The notes beneath the pieces were generated by a model that made no database searches, had not been told where the DNA came from, and saw only the letters and a list, made by a program, of their open reading frames with translations. A stretch of 60,637 bases of DNA from an uncultured Bacteroidia bacterium (GTDB taxonomy: Bacteria; Bacteroidota; Bacteroidia; Bacteroidales; UBA932), in contig CACXCS010000038.1 of NCBI GenBank assembly GCA_902766255.1, forward strand, positions 1 to 60,637. Reading direction: 5' to 3'. This document shows, piece by piece, positions 42,491-52,016 of the stretch; within the stretch, counting starts at the first letter, position 1; each line of letters starts with the position of its first letter. Both the position numbers and the translations under genes were made by a program.

Positions 42491-43903
42491 ATGACCGATC
42501 AAAAATTCAGGGTCGAAAGCGACCTTCTCGGCGAGCTTCAGGTGCCGGCCGACGCCTATTACGGAGTGCAAACCCAGCGGGCTCTTCAGAACTACCGGAT
42601 CTCCACCACCAAAATGTACCACTATCCCGAGTATGTTATAGCGATAGCATACGTAAAGATGGCTGCGGCAGAGGCCAACGCCGAGCTGGGCGTGCTGGAC
42701 CGCGGCATCGCGGACGCCATAATCTCCGCATGCCGCGAGATCGTGGACGGCAAGCTGCACGAGAATTTCCCCGTGGACATGATGCAGGGCGGCGCCGGAA
42801 CCTCGGTCAACATGAACGCCAATGAGGTCATCGCCAACCGCGCCCTTGAATTGATGGGTCACAAAAAAGGGGAGTACCAGTTCTGCTCCCCCAACGACCA
42901 CGTCAACTGTGCCCAGTCCACCAACGATGCATATCCCACCGCCTTCCGCTATACTTTCGTGCGCATGAACAAGCACCTGGTAGCATCACTTGTCAAGCTC
43001 ATCGAGGCCTTCCGCGCCAAGGGTGAAGAGTTCAAGGATGTGCTCAAGATGGGCCGCACCCAGCTGCAGGATGCAGTGCCGATGACCTCCGGCCAGGAGT
43101 TCCACGCCTTTGCCTCAAACCTTGAGGAGGAGATTGCCAATCTTGAGCGTAACGTGGTGCTGCTCAAAGAGATAAACATGGGCGGAACGGCCATCGGAAC
43201 AGGCCTCAATGCGGTTCCCGGATTTGCCGAACTGTGCACTGCCAAACTTTCAGAATTTACGGGCGAGCACTTTATCAAAGCTCCCGACCTGGTTGAAGCC
43301 ACCCCCGACACGGGCGCTTACGTGAGCTACTCAGCCGCCCTCAAGCGTCTGGCGATCAAACTGTCCAAGATATGCAACGACCTGCGCCTCATGGCTTCCG
43401 GCCCGCGCTGCGGCCTTGGCGAGATAAACCTTCCGCCCATGGCTCCCGGCTCGTCCATCATGCCCGGCAAGGTCAATCCTGTCATCCCCGAGGTTACCAA
43501 CCAAGTGTGCTTCAAGGTAATAGGCAACGATACAACGGTTTCGTTCGCCGCCGAGGCCGGCCAGCTGCAGCTCAATGTCATGGAGCCGGTCATCGCTGAG
43601 TCGGTGCTGGAGAGCGTAACCTGGCTCCGCAATGCTATCGATACCCTGCGTACCCGCTGCATCGAGGGCATCACCGTAAATGCCGCCCACTGCTACGACA
43701 TGGTCAAGAACTCTATCGGCATTGTTACTGCCCTGAATCCTTATATAGGGTACAAAGCATCCACCAAGGTGGCCAAGGAGGCTCTCGCATCGGGCCGCAG
43801 CGTCTACGACCTGGTGCTGGAGTACGGCTTCATGACCAAAGACAAGCTTGACGAGGCCCTCGACCCCGCCGCTATGACAAGCTCGCACGAGTTTATCAAG
43901 TAG
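42491..43903 (+). CDS. aspA: Aspartate ammonia-lyase
   Basis: AspA, 470 residues from ATG 42491. Converts aspartate to fumarate and ammonia, feeding the anaerobic fumarate branch typical of Bacteroidales. RVESDLLGELQVPADAYYGVQTQRA at the start is family-typical; GSSIMPGKVNPV (about 319-330) is the fumarase/aspartase signature; TSVNMNANEVIANRA and HVNCAQSTNDAYPT line the active site. The ORF extends upstream to 42422, but that part overlaps the promoter. Confidence 0.96.
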   Translation: MTDQKFRVESDLLGELQVPADAYYGVQTQRALQNYRISTTKMYHYPEYVIAIAYVKMAAAEANAELGVLDRGIADAIISACREIVDGKLHENFPVDMMQGGAGTSVNMNANEVIANRALELMGHKKGEYQFCSPNDHVNCAQSTNDAYPTAFRYTFVRMNKHLVASLVKLIEAFRAKGEEFKDVLKMGRTQLQDAVPMTSGQEFHAFASNLEEEIANLERNVVLLKEINMGGTAIGTGLNAVPGFAELCTAKLSEFTGEHFIKAPDLVEATPDTGAYVSYSAALKRLAIKLSKICNDLRLMASGPRCGLGEINLPPMAPGSSIMPGKVNPVIPEVTNQVCFKVIGNDTTVSFAAEAGQLQLNVMEPVIAESVLESVTWLRNAIDTLRTRCIEGITVNAAHCYDMVKNSIGIVTALNPYIGYKASTKVAKEALASGRSVYDLVLEYGFMTKDKLDEALDPAAMTSSHEFIK

Positions 43904-43906
43904 TTC

Positions 43907-44971
43907 CTAGAAGAAGTAGCATACGTCAACAGATGCCCTCAGCCCCATGTTGAAGGGCAGGTATTCGCTGTTGACCGTAAGTGTCCGCATGTTCAGGCTG
44001 GTATCGAACAGGGTAAGATCGGCGCGCGGCTGCACGATAAGGCGTCCGGGCCCCAGATCCCAGAAGAAAGAGTGTGTGTACAGCAGACCGAAATCCCAGC
44101 CGAATTTATACCCTGTGCGGACCGAGTCGATGGGAATATCGTAATAGCGCTTCTCCACTTTGGTGTCCAGGAAATATAAGCTGGCATACGGAACGGGTAC
44201 GTATTTGGCCCAGGAGCCTAAAGAGTTGGCCAGCATAGTGTTGAGCATGGAGGTTTCCTTTCCCCCGTATGCCAGATCCCAGATGTCATAGTCGGCAAAG
44301 GCCTCTACCAGTCCCTTAATACCGACAATGCTGATTTTCCGCCTGGCGTAATAAGAGGTGACATAAGGATCGTCATTGTCGTGGAAAATGTAGGCCGTCT
44401 CGTTGAATCCCATGCCGAGCATAACGCGGAGGTCAAGCTCTCGGTAACTCATGTTCTTTGCGTTGCCGGTAGCATAAGTTCCTGTGGGAAGGTACATTAA
44501 CGTAAACGGATGAATATCCGCCAGGGCGTGAAGGTTGTAGAAGTTGATATGTGTAAGGAAATAGCGCCCGGCGTAAATATCTCCATTCCAGGAGGTAGAA
44601 TGAAAATTGTAAGCAAGTGTAAGGGTTCCGACGGGGAGGCCGATGTCCAGCTTGAAATTCAACTTGGAATCCGGCTTTATGAATTCGAAATGCTGCAGGC
44701 TTGTGTCGGTGCTGAGGGGGAACCTCATTTCGCCCCTGGTTTGTACGCCTATCCTGATCAGTGAAAGCAGGTCCTTGGGGCTTTTAATGCCCTTGAGCCA
44801 TCCGAAGGGGCCTGCAGAGGCGGAAGACATGAAGAATTCGGAATTCGAAAGGGTGGATGTTTCCGTGGTTTCGGCGGCAAGGTCTGTTTGTCCGTCATAC
44901 TCGCGGGCGGAGGCAATACTGGCAGAGCATAGAAGCGACAGGCCCAGGAAAAGGATATGATGTGTTTTCAT
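43907..44971 (-). CDS. Putative outer-membrane barrel protein
   Basis: A 354-residue protein with a signal peptide (cleavage near SASA, about 22) and a body of alternating aromatic strands ending in RASVDVCYFF, a typical barrel C-terminus. No family recognised. It lies 7 nt after a small lipoprotein gene on the same strand, so they probably form a pair at the outer membrane. Confidence 0.6.
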   Translation of the reverse strand: MKTHHILFLGLSLLCSASIASAREYDGQTDLAAETTETSTLSNSEFFMSSASAGPFGWLKGIKSPKDLLSLIRIGVQTRGEMRFPLSTDTSLQHFEFIKPDSKLNFKLDIGLPVGTLTLAYNFHSTSWNGDIYAGRYFLTHINFYNLHALADIHPFTLMYLPTGTYATGNAKNMSYRELDLRVMLGMGFNETAYIFHDNDDPYVTSYYARRKISIVGIKGLVEAFADYDIWDLAYGGKETSMLNTMLANSLGSWAKYVPVPYASLYFLDTKVEKRYYDIPIDSVRTGYKFGWDFGLLYTHSFFWDLGPGRLIVQPRADLTLFDTSLNMRTLTVNSEYLPFNMGLRASVDVCYFF

Positions 44972-44978
44972 AGCTGAA

Positions 44979-45365
44979 TTACTTTGTGGTGAAACTCTTC
45001 TCGAGACTGTAGTAAGTTTTGCCTGCCTTGTCGATGCAATATCCTCTTACATAATAAGTTGTCTTAGAGTGGAGATAATCCAGGTCCATGTCGAACTTCT
45101 TATCATCGGATATAGACGGAAAGGGAGCCATGGAATTGGAGTGCGGCTCGGTAGTAACGGCGATTCCGCGTCCGATTATTGGCTCGTCAGTAAGAATTGT
45201 GACGGAAATCGTGGCCCCGGAAGAGCTGATGTTAGTTGGATTGGCAATACTGACCTTCAGGTCAAAGACGCCCTCGTCCTCATACATCTTGTCGAACATG
45301 AATGTGTCCTTGCAGGAACTTGCGCAAAACGCAGCAAGGAACAGCAGCAGAATAGTTTTTCTCAT
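44979..45365 (-). CDS. Small lipoprotein with Ig/FN3-like domain
   Basis: A 128-residue lipoprotein (lipobox ASSC, Cys about 18). The rest, VSIANPTNISSSGATISVTI ... TYYVRGYCIDKAGKTYYS, has the strand pattern of an FN3-like or related beta-sandwich found in Bacteroidetes surface lipoproteins. First gene of a two-gene unit with the barrel protein. Confidence 0.65.
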   Translation of the reverse strand: MRKTILLLFLAAFCASSCKDTFMFDKMYEDEGVFDLKVSIANPTNISSSGATISVTILTDEPIIGRGIAVTTEPHSNSMAPFPSISDDKKFDMDLDYLHSKTTYYVRGYCIDKAGKTYYSLEKSFTTK

Positions 45366-45450
45366 ACGGATAATCAGTTATGTGCCGTAAATATAAGAAA
45401 AATGCGTGAAACAGCATAGAGGATGCACTATGCCCCGGCTGGAAAAGCAG

Positions 45451-45482
45451 TGTTGGATATAAGTAATTAATTATTATCTTTG
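45451..45482 (+). promoter_or_regulatory. Promoter for the beta-glucan PUL
   Basis: TGTTG at 45451-45455, 19 nt, TATCTTTG at 45475-45482. A good match to the Bacteroidetes promoter, 40 nt upstream of the GH3 ATG. No regulator gene of the SusR, HTCS or ECF type lies in the window. Confidence 0.6.
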
Positions 45483-45522
45483 TAAATAAGCTGTTATTGA
45501 CATCATAGCGCTTTAGCCACAT

Positions 45523-47733
45523 ATGAAACACATCAAAACACTTCTTTTTGCTGCGGCTGCCATAGCCGCCGTCTGTTGTGCATGTAATTCCGCGCCCGAG
45601 GGCTCCGACCCCAGGGTGGAAAAACTCCTCCGCAAGATGACGCTGGAAGAAAAAGTCGGCCAGACCGTTCTCTTTACCAGCGACTGGTCGGTTACCGGCC
45701 CCTCCATGCGCCAGGGCTACATCGATGATATCCGGGCCGGCCGCTGCGGCAACATTTTCAATGCCTACACAGCCGGATACACCCGCAAGCTCCAGGAGAT
45801 TGCAGTCAACGAAACCCGCCTGGGCATCCCGCTTCTATTCGGCTACGATGTGATTCATGGCTTCCGCACTATCTTCCCAATCAACCTGGGCATGGCGTGT
45901 ACATGGGATCCCGAGGCCATAGAGCGCAGTGCGCAGACAGCGGCCCGCGAGGCTGCGGCCGCGGGTCTGCACTGGACATATTCGCCCATGTGCGACATAA
46001 CTGTAGAGCCTCGCTGGGGCCGCATCTCCGAGGGCTCCGGCGAAGACCCCTACCTGGGAAGCGCCATTGCGGCGGCCATGACCAGGGGATATCAAGGAAC
46101 CGATCTGGCAGCCGATAATACCCTGCTTGCCTGCGTCAAGCACTATGCTGCATACGGTGCCCCGCAGGCCGGGCGCGATTATAACACCGTTGACATGTCG
46201 GAGCGCTGGCTCAGGGAGTTCTATCTTCCTCCCTACAAGGCTGCCGTCGATGCAGGAGCGCTCAGCGTGATGGCCTCGTTCAACGAGCTGGACGGCATAC
46301 CGGCCACCGCCAACGCCCATCTCATGCAGGACATCCTCCGCGACGAGTGGGGATTCCGCGGCTTCGTCGTGACTGACTACACCGGTATCAATGAAATGGT
46401 CTGCCATGGCTATGCCGCCGATGAGAAGGACGCCGGCCGCCTTGCCATGAACGCCGGCATCGACATGGACATGCAGAGCGCCTCGTTCTTCAACTACATG
46501 GTTGACCTGGTCCGGAGCGGCGCCGTAAAGGAAAGCACCCTGGACGAGGCGGTACGCCGCATCCTAAACGTCAAGGCCGCCCTTGGCCTGTTTGACGACC
46601 CTTACAAATATTGCTCGCCCGAGCGTGAGACGTCTGAAACCCTGACCGAAGCCAACAAGGCCGAGGCACGTGCTGTTGCCGCCCAGAGCATGGTCCTGCT
46701 CAAGAACGACGGTGTGCTTCCGCTCCGCAAGGGTGCACGCACCGCTGTCATAGGCGCCCTGGCCGCATCCAAGGATGACCTTCTTGGCTCCTGGAGGGGA
46801 GCAGGGGAAGTACAGTCCGTTCCTGCCAGCATCGCCGACGCCATCCGCGAGGTAACCCCTGCGGTGTACGCCGAGGGCTGCAAGGAGACCGGCGAGGACC
46901 GCAGCGGCTTCGGGGCTGCCCTGGCTGCCGCCCGTGGAGCCGAGCAGATAGTGCTGGTCATCGGCGAGGACTGTCAGTGGACAGGCGAGGCCGCAAGCCG
47001 CACCAGCATCAATATTCCCGGCGTGCAGAGCGAACTTCTCGAAAAGCTCGCAGCCACCGGCAAGCCGCTTGCCGTGGTGCTGCTTAACGGCCGTCCGCTC
47101 GACCTCACGGCAGAATCAGCCGCCGCAGGCGCCCTGCTCGAGGCCTGGTATCCCGGTACCATGGGTGGTTACGCAGTGGCCGATGTGCTCTTCGGCGATG
47201 TGAACCCCTCCGGCAAGCTCTGCGTCACTTTCCCCCGCAACCTTGGTCAGGTGCCCATCTACCATTACGCCAAAAATACCGGCCGTCCCTACGTCCATCC
47301 GGAAGCCAAGTACGAGTCGCGCTACCTCGACTCTCCCAACGAGCCTTTGTACGCCTTTGGGCATGGCCTGAGCTATACCACTTTCAGCTACTCCGACATT
47401 AGCCTTTCGGGGAGCAGCTTCTCCGCCGGCGGCACCGTTGAGGCCAGCGTAACGGTTACAAATACAGGCGATAAAGAGGGAACGGAAACCGTACAGATGT
47501 ATATCCGTGACCTGGTGGGCAGCGTGACGCGCCCCGTCAAGCAGCTCAAGGGCTTCAAGCGTGTTACGCTGGCTCCCGGAGAGTCGGCCGAAGTGAGTTT
47601 CTGCATTGACCCCGAAACCATTTCTTTCTGGCGCGCCGACATGACCTGGGGCCCCGAAGCCGGGGACTTCAAGCTCTTCATCGGCGGCAGTTCCGACGTA
47701 GTAAAAGAAGCATCCTTCAGCTATGAAGATTAA
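45523..47733 (+). CDS. GH3 beta-glucosidase
   Basis: A 736-residue lipoprotein glycosidase (lipobox around CCAC, about 21). GH3 N-domain with GYDVIHGFRTIFP, GRISEGSGEDPYLG and KHYAAYGAPQAGRDYN; nucleophile Asp in FVVTDYTGINEM (about 285); (alpha/beta) sandwich domain; C-terminal FN3-like domain (about 625-735). First gene of a PUL with two GH144-like enzymes, which fits hydrolysis of sophoro-oligosaccharides to glucose, as for BT3567 of B. thetaiotaomicron. Overlaps the next gene by 11 nt. Confidence 0.93.
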   Translation: MKHIKTLLFAAAAIAAVCCACNSAPEGSDPRVEKLLRKMTLEEKVGQTVLFTSDWSVTGPSMRQGYIDDIRAGRCGNIFNAYTAGYTRKLQEIAVNETRLGIPLLFGYDVIHGFRTIFPINLGMACTWDPEAIERSAQTAAREAAAAGLHWTYSPMCDITVEPRWGRISEGSGEDPYLGSAIAAAMTRGYQGTDLAADNTLLACVKHYAAYGAPQAGRDYNTVDMSERWLREFYLPPYKAAVDAGALSVMASFNELDGIPATANAHLMQDILRDEWGFRGFVVTDYTGINEMVCHGYAADEKDAGRLAMNAGIDMDMQSASFFNYMVDLVRSGAVKESTLDEAVRRILNVKAALGLFDDPYKYCSPERETSETLTEANKAEARAVAAQSMVLLKNDGVLPLRKGARTAVIGALAASKDDLLGSWRGAGEVQSVPASIADAIREVTPAVYAEGCKETGEDRSGFGAALAAARGAEQIVLVIGEDCQWTGEAASRTSINIPGVQSELLEKLAATGKPLAVVLLNGRPLDLTAESAAAGALLEAWYPGTMGGYAVADVLFGDVNPSGKLCVTFPRNLGQVPIYHYAKNTGRPYVHPEAKYESRYLDSPNEPLYAFGHGLSYTTFSYSDISLSGSSFSAGGTVEASVTVTNTGDKEGTETVQMYIRDLVGSVTRPVKQLKGFKRVTLAPGESAEVSFCIDPETISFWRADMTWGPEAGDFKLFIGGSSDVVKEASFSYED

Positions 47734-49006
47734 GTTGTTACTGCTGCCGGCGGCAATTCTGCTATTGGCCTCATGCGGGCCCAGACCGGCAAATCAACTC
47801 TCGGAAGAGGCCCTGCTGGACACGGTGGAGCGGTATACCATCAAGTATTTCACGGACTTCGCCGACCAGGCCACCGGCCTTGCACGTGAACGGAACAACG
47901 ACCGCAACGGCAACATAGTGACCATAGGCGGCTCCGGCTTCGGAATGATGGCGGTGATTGCCGGTGCTGAGCGCGGCTATTACCCGCAGGCCGAAGGCAT
48001 AGAGCGCGTTGGAAAGATGGTGGGGAGCCTGGAGCGGCTCGAGCGCTTCCACGGCGCCTGGGCCCACTGGTACGATGCCGATTCCGGCAATCCTTTCAGT
48101 TTCAGCCAGTTCGATGACGGCGGAGACCTGGTGGAGACCGCCTTCATGGTACAGGGCCTGCTGGCTGCCCGCCAGTGGCTCGCCGGCAAGGACGAGGCTC
48201 TATCCGCCCGTTGCGACAAACTCTGGAAGGAGGTGGAGTGGGACTGGTACACCCAGGGTACCGATTCCCTGTACTGGCACTGGTCCAAGAACTACGGCTG
48301 GAAGATGAACCATCGCATCAAAGGCTATGATGAGACGCTGATAACTTACATTCTTGCAGCATCTTCGCCTACTCACCCCATACGCCCTGAGGTTTATGAG
48401 GCCTGCTATAAAAAGTCCGGTTACTACTACAACGGCAAAGAGTACTACGGCATCACACTGCCGCTCGGGATGGAACTCGGAGGCCCGTTGTTCTTCTGCC
48501 ATTATTCGTACCTTGGGCTTGATCCCAGGGGACTGAAGGACGACAGGACCGACTACTTTGAGCGCAACAAGGCACACACCCTCATCCATCGCGCCTACGC
48601 CCTGGACAATCCCAGGGGGCACAAGGGGTATGGCGCTGATCTTTGGGGCTTTACGTCATCTGACGACCCGGACGTCGGCTATAGCTCACACCACCCGGGA
48701 ACCCCTGACGAGAACGGAACCGTTTCGCCTACTGCTGCAATCAGCTCAATAGTTTACACTCCCGAGGAATCCATGCAGGTCATGCGCTACCTGTATTATC
48801 AGACGGATATGTTCGGCCCCATGGGCTTTTACGATGCCTACAACCCCTCGCGCGAGCCTGCGGTGTTGGACCACTATCTGGCCATCGACCAGGGTCCCGA
48901 GGCGGTTATGATAGAAAACTACCGCAGCGGCCTGCTGTGGAAGCTGTTCATGAGCTCTCCCGAGATACTTCCCGGCCTTGACAAGCTGGGCTTCAAATAT
49001 GACTAA
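47723..49006 (+). CDS. GH144-like beta-1,2-glucanase (glycoamylase fold), copy 1
   Basis: A 427-residue lipoprotein (lipobox LASC, about 17) with the PF10091 (alpha/alpha)6 domain: GGSGFGMMAV, GDLVETAFMVQGL, SLYWHWSKNYGW, GGPLFFCHYSYLGLDP, FERNKAHTLIHRAYALDNP and AIDQGPEAVMIENYRSGLLW. Family GH144 contains endo-beta-1,2-glucanases and related sophoro-oligosaccharide enzymes. Shares all these motifs with the second copy at 54471. Confidence 0.88.
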   Translation: MKIKLLLLPAAILLLASCGPRPANQLSEEALLDTVERYTIKYFTDFADQATGLARERNNDRNGNIVTIGGSGFGMMAVIAGAERGYYPQAEGIERVGKMVGSLERLERFHGAWAHWYDADSGNPFSFSQFDDGGDLVETAFMVQGLLAARQWLAGKDEALSARCDKLWKEVEWDWYTQGTDSLYWHWSKNYGWKMNHRIKGYDETLITYILAASSPTHPIRPEVYEACYKKSGYYYNGKEYYGITLPLGMELGGPLFFCHYSYLGLDPRGLKDDRTDYFERNKAHTLIHRAYALDNPRGHKGYGADLWGFTSSDDPDVGYSSHHPGTPDENGTVSPTAAISSIVYTPEESMQVMRYLYYQTDMFGPMGFYDAYNPSREPAVLDHYLAIDQGPEAVMIENYRSGLLWKLFMSSPEILPGLDKLGFKYD

Positions 49007-49016
49007 CCAATTTAAT

Positions 49017-52004
49017 ATGAAAAGATTATTACTACTATTCAGCTCTTTGCTGATAAGCCTTGCGGCAGCAGCCCAGGCCTATCAGATCCAGGGTGTCGTA
49101 CAGGACGAGCTGGGCCCGGTGATAGGCGCCACCGTCATGGAGGCTGGCACGTCCAACGGCACGTCCACCGGCCTTGACGGAGAGTTCCTGCTTACCGTTT
49201 CCAGTGCGGATGCATTAATCGACATCAGCTGTATGGGTTATGCCTCGCAGACATTCAAGGCATCGGCCCTGCCCGCCACTATCAACCTGTCCGAGGACCA
49301 GACCTTCCTCGAGGAGGTCGTTGTGGTTGGTTACGGAACCCAGAAGGCCAAGGACCTCACCGCTCCCATCGCCAACATCAAGGGAGACGAGCTGGCCAAG
49401 CAGGTATCGGCCAACCCCATGTCGGCCCTCCAGGGTTTGACAAGCGGTGTGCAGATAATCCAGAGCGGCGCTCCCGGCGCGGGCCCTTCCGTCAAAATCC
49501 GAGGTATAGGTTCCATCGGGGACTATGCCAATCCGCTGTATGTAGTTGATGGAGTGTTCGTTGACAACATCGATTTCCTGTCCGGCAACGATATTGAATC
49601 GCTGACGGTGCTCAAGGATGCCTCGGCCGCCGCCATTTACGGTGTGCGTGCCGCGAACGGTGTTATTCTGGTCACCACCCGCAAGGGGGCATACGGCCGC
49701 GTTAATGTCGCCTACGACGGTTATGCGGGCCTTCAGGTGCCCACCAACATCATGAAGCTGGCCAATACCAAGCAGTATGTGGAACTGATGAACCAGGCCA
49801 ATGCAAACATGATGGGCTACACACCTAAAAGCGCAAGCGACTATCCCGCAAGCACCGACTGGTATGCCGAGCTGGTCAAGCCCGCGCTGACCCACAGCCA
49901 CGCCATCGACCTGTCCGGAGCCACGGAAGCCACCAACTACTCGGTGGGTCTGAGCTATTTCTACCAGGACGGTATCATGAAGTACTGCACCAACGATTAC
50001 AACCGACTGAATTTCCGCGCCAGACTGGACCAGAAGGCCACCAAGTGGCTAAACGTGGGCGTCAACAACGTGCTCTCCAACTACAGGCGCAACAATCCCA
50101 ATTCGGACGCCTACTTCCAGGCTTTCATCAATCCTCCGGTGTACGGAATATACAACGAGGCCAATACTGCTGCATACCCTGAGCCTTTCGACTCGCCACA
50201 GCTCTACGGTTACGGCAACAGCTACGGCAACCCGGTGGCCAATGCTTTTTATTATAATGACGCAACTTCCGGCATCAAGGATGTATTCTCGGCCTATGCC
50301 GAGTTCCTCATACTGCCCGACAAGCTCAAGTTCAAGACATCCTACAACCTGGACTTCGAGTTCTACGACGGCCAGTCTTACAGTCCCGAGAATTTTGTAG
50401 GAGGCTCCCAGGGCACATCCAACAGCAGCCTTTCCAAGACTTTCGGCTACGGCACCTACCAGATTCTGGATAACATTCTTACCTATAACGACAGCAAGGG
50501 CCTGAACTCCTGGTCGGTGATGCTTGGCCAGTCCACCCGCTGGCAGTTCAACTCATCACTCAAAGGCACGGCCTATTCGGTGCCCGACTTCGACGCTGCG
50601 TCACGCTACCTCAATAACGGATCGTACAAGAACCGCAATTCTTCCGACGGAGCCTCGCGCTACCATGGCCTGTCAGCATTCACCCGTGCCACGTGGAATC
50701 ACGCCGACAAGTACCTGGCAACCTTTACGTTCCGAGCCGACGGCAGCTCCAAGTATCAGCAGAAGTGGGGCTTCTTCCCGTCCGTGGGTATAGGCTGGAA
50801 CATCTCCAACGAGCCTTTCATGAAGGGGGTCAAGGCGTTTGACTACCTTAAGTTCCGTGCGAGCTGGGGTATGCTCGGCAACGACAATGTGCCGGCAAAC
50901 GATATCAGCATAGTCGGAGCATCCGGCATCGGCAGCTCCGCCGTGTTCGGTGACAACGTGGTTGACGGAGTAGGCGCCCAGACGGTTTACCAGAATTACC
51001 TCAAATGGGAGGTTGTAAACGAGCTCAACGTGGGCTTCGACATGGCCTTCCTGAAGAACCGCCTGACCGCCGAAATCGACTACTACAACCGCGTCACCAA
51101 CAATGTGGTGTTCCATGCTCCCATTGCAACCGGCGGTGGTGTGGCCACCCTTCTTGCCAACAACGGCAAGGTGCTCAACCATGGTGTAGAGTTGGTGGTC
51201 AATTGGGCCGACCAGGCCGGCGACCTGTCTTACAACGTGGGCTTCAACGCTACCACCATTGCCAACAAGGTTCTGGAACTCAACGGCCGCGACGAGATAC
51301 CCGGCGCCGAAATCAACGGCAGCTACAGCACCTCCACGAGGGTCGGATATCCTATCGGCTCATTCTGGGGCTATAAGATAGACAGCGTGTACGGCTCAGA
51401 GAAGGACGCCCTGCTCGACCCTGTAGCGCAGGCCATCAAGGATGCCGGCTTCTTCAAGTACTCGGATACCGACGACGACCTTCAGATAACCGAGAAGGAC
51501 CGCACATTCCTGGGCTCCCCGATTCCCTGGCTCATCCTTGGCCTGAATGCCTCGGTGAACTGGCGCGGCTGGGACGCTTCCATCTTGCTTAACGCACAGG
51601 TAGGCAACAAGATACTGAACCGAAAGAGGATGTACCGCAGCATATTCTCCGACGCAAACTACGACCTTGACTTCTACCAGCATGCATGGAGGCCCGACGC
51701 CAAGAGCGCCACTTACCCCTCGGCCGAGGCCATGAACACCAGCTTCGTACAGAGGGCCAACAGCTTCTTTGTGGAGGACGGCTCGTTCTTCCGCATCCAG
51801 AACGTTCAGGTGGGCTACACTTTCAAGACCATCCCCGGAGTCAAGAGCCTGAGGGCTTATGTTGCGGCCCAGAGGCCCCTGTCGCTGTTCCGCTACAACG
51901 GATTCACTACCGAGATAGGCGGCTCTCCCATCGAGAGCGGCATCGACAGCAGCGTCTATCCTATGCAGGCGATTTTTACAATCGGAGCCAATATCAACTT
52001 CTAA
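49017..52004 (+). CDS. SusC-like TonB-dependent outer-membrane transporter
   Basis: A 995-residue SusC-family transporter. Signal peptide, N-terminal CarboxypepD-reg-like domain (YQIQGVVQDELGPVIGATV ... about 20-100), TonB-box region EEVVVVGYGTQKA, plug domain (SVKIRGIGSIGD, about 160), and a long barrel ending FTIGANINF. Imports glycans held by its SusD lid. ATG 49017 is chosen because MKRLLLLFSS starts the signal peptide; the upstream 13 residues overlap the previous gene. Confidence 0.95.
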   Translation: MKRLLLLFSSLLISLAAAAQAYQIQGVVQDELGPVIGATVMEAGTSNGTSTGLDGEFLLTVSSADALIDISCMGYASQTFKASALPATINLSEDQTFLEEVVVVGYGTQKAKDLTAPIANIKGDELAKQVSANPMSALQGLTSGVQIIQSGAPGAGPSVKIRGIGSIGDYANPLYVVDGVFVDNIDFLSGNDIESLTVLKDASAAAIYGVRAANGVILVTTRKGAYGRVNVAYDGYAGLQVPTNIMKLANTKQYVELMNQANANMMGYTPKSASDYPASTDWYAELVKPALTHSHAIDLSGATEATNYSVGLSYFYQDGIMKYCTNDYNRLNFRARLDQKATKWLNVGVNNVLSNYRRNNPNSDAYFQAFINPPVYGIYNEANTAAYPEPFDSPQLYGYGNSYGNPVANAFYYNDATSGIKDVFSAYAEFLILPDKLKFKTSYNLDFEFYDGQSYSPENFVGGSQGTSNSSLSKTFGYGTYQILDNILTYNDSKGLNSWSVMLGQSTRWQFNSSLKGTAYSVPDFDAASRYLNNGSYKNRNSSDGASRYHGLSAFTRATWNHADKYLATFTFRADGSSKYQQKWGFFPSVGIGWNISNEPFMKGVKAFDYLKFRASWGMLGNDNVPANDISIVGASGIGSSAVFGDNVVDGVGAQTVYQNYLKWEVVNELNVGFDMAFLKNRLTAEIDYYNRVTNNVVFHAPIATGGGVATLLANNGKVLNHGVELVVNWADQAGDLSYNVGFNATTIANKVLELNGRDEIPGAEINGSYSTSTRVGYPIGSFWGYKIDSVYGSEKDALLDPVAQAIKDAGFFKYSDTDDDLQITEKDRTFLGSPIPWLILGLNASVNWRGWDASILLNAQVGNKILNRKRMYRSIFSDANYDLDFYQHAWRPDAKSATYPSAEAMNTSFVQRANSFFVEDGSFFRIQNVQVGYTFKTIPGVKSLRAYVAAQRPLSLFRYNGFTTEIGGSPIESGIDSSVYPMQAIFTIGANINF

Positions 52005-52016
52005 AGCAGTTCGGTC